A stretch of 64,000 bases of DNA from Alphaproteobacteria bacterium (GTDB taxonomy: Bacteria > Pseudomonadota > Alphaproteobacteria > Sphingomonadales > Sphingomonadaceae), in NCBI GenBank assembly GCA_030431875.1, contig JAUIIG010000008.1:1-64000 (forward strand), in the 5' to 3' direction. Position numbers and translations under genes: made by a program. Below the pieces are notes generated by a model. The model searched no databases and was not told the origin of the DNA. It saw nothing but the letters and a program-made list of their open reading frames with translations. Positions 60,889-64,000 of the stretch are shown here, in pieces (the stretch's first letter is position 1; the number at the start of each line of letters is the position of its first letter).

Positions 60889-61227
60889 ATGGCAAATGCA
60901 AAAACGGCTCGCACCCGTCGCTGGCCAAAATTGTTGGCCATTGTGGCGCTGCTGCTGGCCGGTGCCTGGTGGCTCTACGGCGATTCGGTTCGGGCCTATG
61001 CCCGGGCCGGGACGGCCTATGGCGTCAAGAATGCCTGTTCCTGTCGCTATATTTCGAACCGCAGCCTCGATTCCTGCGAAACCGATTTCCTCTCAAGGAT
61101 GCACCTGATCTGGCTGAGCGAAGACGAGGGCGAGCAGAGCGTGACGGCGCGGATCCCGCTGATCGAAAGCACGACTGCGTCCTTTGACGAAGACTACGGC
61201 TGCGTGCTGGAGCCCTGGGAAGGCTAG
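60889..61227 (+). CDS. Membrane-anchored Cys-containing hypothetical protein
   Basis: TM segment [20 protein letters not shown] then [21 protein letters not shown]. Confidence 0.65.
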   Translation: MANAKTARTRRWPKLLAIVALLLAGAWWLYGDSVRAYARAGTAYGVKNACSCRYISNRSLDSCETDFLSRMHLIWLSEDEGEQSVTARIPLIESTTASFDEDYGCVLEPWEG

Positions 61228-62387
61228 CCGGCGCTCGGGGCTTTCTCGGTCCCTTCGATCCAGCCGCCACCGACGACACGGTCACCGGCATAGATCACTG
61301 CGGCCTGTCCGGGAGCCACGCCGTACTCGGGTGTTGCGAAACGGATCGTCACTCCTGCCCCGTCGCCCAAAGACCCTTCCAGTGTTACCGGCACCGGCTG
61401 GGCCATCGAGCGGACCTTGGCCGTCAGCGGCACGTCCGGCAGCGGGCCGATGCGGTTGGTCTCGACGATCTGTGCGGCGGACACGGCGAGCATGCGCTTC
61501 GGCCCCACCAACACTTGCGCGGCTTCCGGATCGAGGCCGACCACGTAGAGCGGTTCCGGCTGGCCGCCGATCTCGAGCCCGCGGCGCTGGCCGACGGTGT
61601 AGTGGATGATGCCCGGGTGCTGGCCCAGCACCTCGCCCGTCTCAGCGTGGACGATCTCGCCCGCCTTGGCGCCTTCGGGACGCATCTTCTTGACGATCTT
61701 GGCGTAGTCGCCATCGGGTACGAAACAGATGTCCTGGCTGTCGGGCTTGTTCGCCACCACCAGCCCGAAGGCCTCGGCAATGGCGCGCACTTCGGTCTTG
61801 GGCAGGCCGCCCAGCGGGAAGCGCAAGTAGTCGAGCTGTTCTTCGGTGGTGGCGTAGAGGAAATAGGACTGGTCGCGCGCCGGATCGAGCGCACGGTGCA
61901 GTTCGACGCCGTGTTCCGCCTCGACCCGGCGGACATAGTGGCCCGTGGCCAGGCAATCGGCACCCAGCTCCTTCGCCATGCGCAGCAGGTCGGTGAACTT
62001 GGGGCCCATGTTGCAGCGGATGCAGGGGATCGGGGTGCGCCCGGCGAGGTATTCGTCAGCGAAGGTCTCGACCACTTCCTCGCGGAAGCTCGATTCGTGA
62101 TCGAAGACGTAGTGCGCGATGCCCAGCCGGTCTGCCACCATACGCGCGTCGCGGATGTCGTCGCCGGCGCAGCAGGCGCCCTTGCGGCCCGTGGCGGCAC
62201 CATAGTCGTAGAGCTGCAGGGTAATGCCCATGACCTCTGCGCCCGTGGCGGCAGCTAGCGCCGCGACCACCGAGGAGTCGACGCCGCCCGACATGGCAAC
62301 CACGATCCGGCAGTCGGCAGCCGGCCGGGGCAGGTCGAAAAGCGCTTCGGGATTAACCGAAACCGGGAGATCGGCGGCAATGGTCAT
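61224..62387 (-). CDS. mnmA: tRNA 2-thiouridine(34) synthase MnmA
   Basis: [50 protein letters not shown]. Confidence 0.96.
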   Translation of the reverse strand: MTIAADLPVSVNPEALFDLPRPAADCRIVVAMSGGVDSSVVAALAAATGAEVMGITLQLYDYGAATGRKGACCAGDDIRDARMVADRLGIAHYVFDHESSFREEVVETFADEYLAGRTPIPCIRCNMGPKFTDLLRMAKELGADCLATGHYVRRVEAEHGVELHRALDPARDQSYFLYATTEEQLDYLRFPLGGLPKTEVRAIAEAFGLVVANKPDSQDICFVPDGDYAKIVKKMRPEGAKAGEIVHAETGEVLGQHPGIIHYTVGQRRGLEIGGQPEPLYVVGLDPEAAQVLVGPKRMLAVSAAQIVETNRIGPLPDVPLTAKVRSMAQPVPVTLEGSLGDGAGVTIRFATPEYGVAPGQAAVIYAGDRVVGGGWIEGTEKAPSAG

Positions 62388-62503
62388 GACGCGGCGGCGC
62401 ATACACGGCGCAGCGCGCAGGTGAAACCCCGTCTGCACCTCTCAAGGTTCGGTTAAAGGCAGCTTTACCGCATGTTGACGCTTGCGCGCTAAAGCCGGTG
62501 ACC

Positions 62504-62842
62504 ATGTTCGAGGGAAAGCTTCCTTTCGCGCCCGAAGCGCGCAGTGCAGCCACCGGCGAAGTGCCGGAGGAGGCCCTGTGCGAAATGTCCTGGGCGGACC
62601 TTGTGGCCAAGCTGGCAGCAGCGCGCGACCTGCGTGCTTCGCTGGCGGAACCGGAAGATTCGACCCTGGCCAGCTTCGATGCGGGCTCGGCGCGGCACCT
62701 CGCGCTGCATCACGAACCGATGCGGCACGAGGATTACGAACGGAGTGTTAACCCTGATGATTTAGGCAATGGCAAAGGGGCGTGCGGCAAAGCGTCTGAA
62801 GGCGCTGAACGCAAGCAACCTGCCATCCGAGGTAATACATGA
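62504..62842 (+). CDS. Hypothetical protein translationally coupled to sciP
   Basis: MFEGKLPFAPEARSAATGEVPEEALCEMSWADLVAKLAAARDLRASL; 4-bp ATGA overlap with the downstream gene. Confidence 0.55.
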   Translation: MFEGKLPFAPEARSAATGEVPEEALCEMSWADLVAKLAAARDLRASLAEPEDSTLASFDAGSARHLALHHEPMRHEDYERSVNPDDLGNGKGACGKASEGAERKQPAIRGNT

Positions 62843-63138
62843 TCGAAAACCAGAAAATCCGACCGGCGCAGGTGATTGGCCCCCTTGGTGAGCCGCTCAC
62901 CATCGATGATCTTCCTTCGCCGAAGACGAAGCGCTGGGTCGTGCGGCGCAAGGCCGAGGTCGTGGCTGCGGTCAACGGCGGCCTGCTCACCATCGACGAG
63001 GTACTCGAGCGCTACAACCTGACGCTGGAAGAATTCGCCGGCTGGCAGCGTGCTGTCGATCGTTCGGGCATGCAGGGCCTGCGCGTGACGCGCATCCAGC
63101 ACTACCGCGATCTTTACGAGCGCCAGCTGAAATACTGA
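62839..63138 (+). CDS. sciP: DUF1153 protein SciP (CtrA inhibitor)
   Basis: RPAQVIGPLGEPLTIDDLPSPKTKRWVVRRKAEVVAAVNGGLLTIDEVLERYNLTLEEFAGWQRAVDRSGMQGLRVTRIQHYR. Confidence 0.95.
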   Translation: MIENQKIRPAQVIGPLGEPLTIDDLPSPKTKRWVVRRKAEVVAAVNGGLLTIDEVLERYNLTLEEFAGWQRAVDRSGMQGLRVTRIQHYRDLYERQLKY

Positions 63139-63165
63139 TCGTTCGGACTGCGGCCCGCCGTCATC

Positions 63166-63207
63166 CAAGCAGGCCCGCGCGCCCATATGGGTTCGCGGGC
63201 CTGCTTG
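63166..63207. terminator. Long hairpin (14-bp perfect stem) downstream of sciP
   Basis: CAAGCAGGCCCGCG-cgcccatatgggtt-CGCGGGCCTGCTTG. Confidence 0.6.
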
Positions 63208-63299
63208 TGCTTGCGCTTGTGGAATCGCGTCTCGCGTTTATGATCCCCGCCATCAAGAGGGGCTGCCCACCGGCAGTCCGGAGAAGGGGAGCAACGAGT

Positions 63300-63566
63300 A
63301 TGGACATTTTCGTAGAACACGGCTGGCTCGGCTGGATCATCGTTGGCGGCCTTGCGGGCGCGGTGGCGAAGTTCCTCATGCCCGGCAAGGACGGTGGCAA
63401 TATCATCATGACCATCCTGCTGGGCATTGCCGGCGCAGCGATCGCGGGTTTCCTCGGCAATGCGATCGGCTGGTACGAACAGGGTGAAGGCCCCGGCTTT
63501 ATCGCCGCCGTGGTCGGCGCGCTGATCCTGCTGGTCATCTATCGCCAGGTGAAAAAGCGGGGCTAG
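63300..63566 (+). CDS. GlsB/YeaQ/YmgE family (transglycosylase-associated) membrane protein
   Basis: MDIFVEHGWLGWIIVGGLAGAVAKFLMPGKDGGNIIMTILLGIAGAAIAGFLG. Confidence 0.92.
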   Translation: MDIFVEHGWLGWIIVGGLAGAVAKFLMPGKDGGNIIMTILLGIAGAAIAGFLGNAIGWYEQGEGPGFIAAVVGALILLVIYRQVKKRG

Positions 63567-63621
63567 GTCACGCTGTTTGCGGAAGGCCATTTCGCAGACA
63601 ATTTGTTACAAATGCGATGAG

Positions 63622-63652
63622 GGCGGGAAACGGCTGTTTTCCGCCCTTTTTC
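63622..63652 (+). terminator. Intrinsic terminator
   Basis: GGGCGGGAAA-cggctg-TTTTCCGCCC-TTTTT. Confidence 0.85.
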
Positions 63653-63819
63653 GCACCTGCAACATCGTTTCATCGACCCGGGTTGCTGCTTTGCAGAAGC
63701 CCGCATTGCGCCTTGCGGCCCATCGGCGCTATGGGGCGCTTCTACGGCCATTGGGGCTGGTCGCGCCGCCTGCACGCCTGTGCTAGGGCCGCGCTTGCAA
63801 TGGATAAGGCACTTTGCCG

Positions 63820-64000
63820 ATGAATTACGAGACGAAGGTGGACCTCTCCGACACCGAAAACGGGATGACGCTGGACGAGCAGGCCGCCCGGCGCAAGCGC
63901 ATGTGGATCGTGCTGGCCATCGTATTGGGCGGTGCACTTATCGCTGCGCTCATGCTCACCGGCGGCGAAGAAGAAGCACCGTTCAGTGGTGAGGGCCGCG
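63820..64000 (+). CDS. N-terminus of a membrane-anchored protein, possibly an RND efflux periplasmic adaptor (truncated)
   Basis: MNYETKVDLSDTENGMTLDEQAARRKRMWIVLAIVLGGALIAALMLTGGEEEAPFSGEGR. Confidence 0.6.
   Translation, partial: MNYETKVDLSDTENGMTLDEQAARRKRMWIVLAIVLGGALIAALMLTGGEEEAPFSGEGR

Overview
This is a GC-rich alphaproteobacterial chromosome segment, most like a sphingomonad/Erythrobacteraceae relative judging by gene content. It carries about 65 mostly housekeeping genes. I found no rRNA, tRNA, CRISPR array, prophage or transposase. The segment looks origin-proximal. A PPSR(DUF299)/hemE divergent intergenic region (about 4.2-4.5 kb) has the features of a Caulobacter-type oriC: an AT-rich tract, two nested-scale inverted repeats, clustered GANTC sites and DnaA-box-like sequences. 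It is followed by hemJ, rho, mnmE, mnmG, rsmG, parA and parB, with four perfect parS-like palindromes embedded mostly inside coding sequence. Cell-cycle and envelope genes include trcR (DUF1013), sciP (DUF1153), a bactofilin/M23 pair, carD, rsfS, rlmH, ctpA and clpA. The less ordinary findings are: (1) a 0.5-kb cassette bounded by a 25-bp direct repeat that regenerates the 3' end of a DUF167 gene, containing an unlisted Arg/Trp-rich 35-aa ORF with a strong RBS; (2) a hairpin repeat family with covarying stems, an invariant loop and a GTCCTCG tag, REPIN-like, at 49.0 and 50.9-51.1 kb; (3) an 11-bp inverted repeat abutting the start codon of an LpxH-like gene. All product names come from reading protein sequence by eye; no database search was run.
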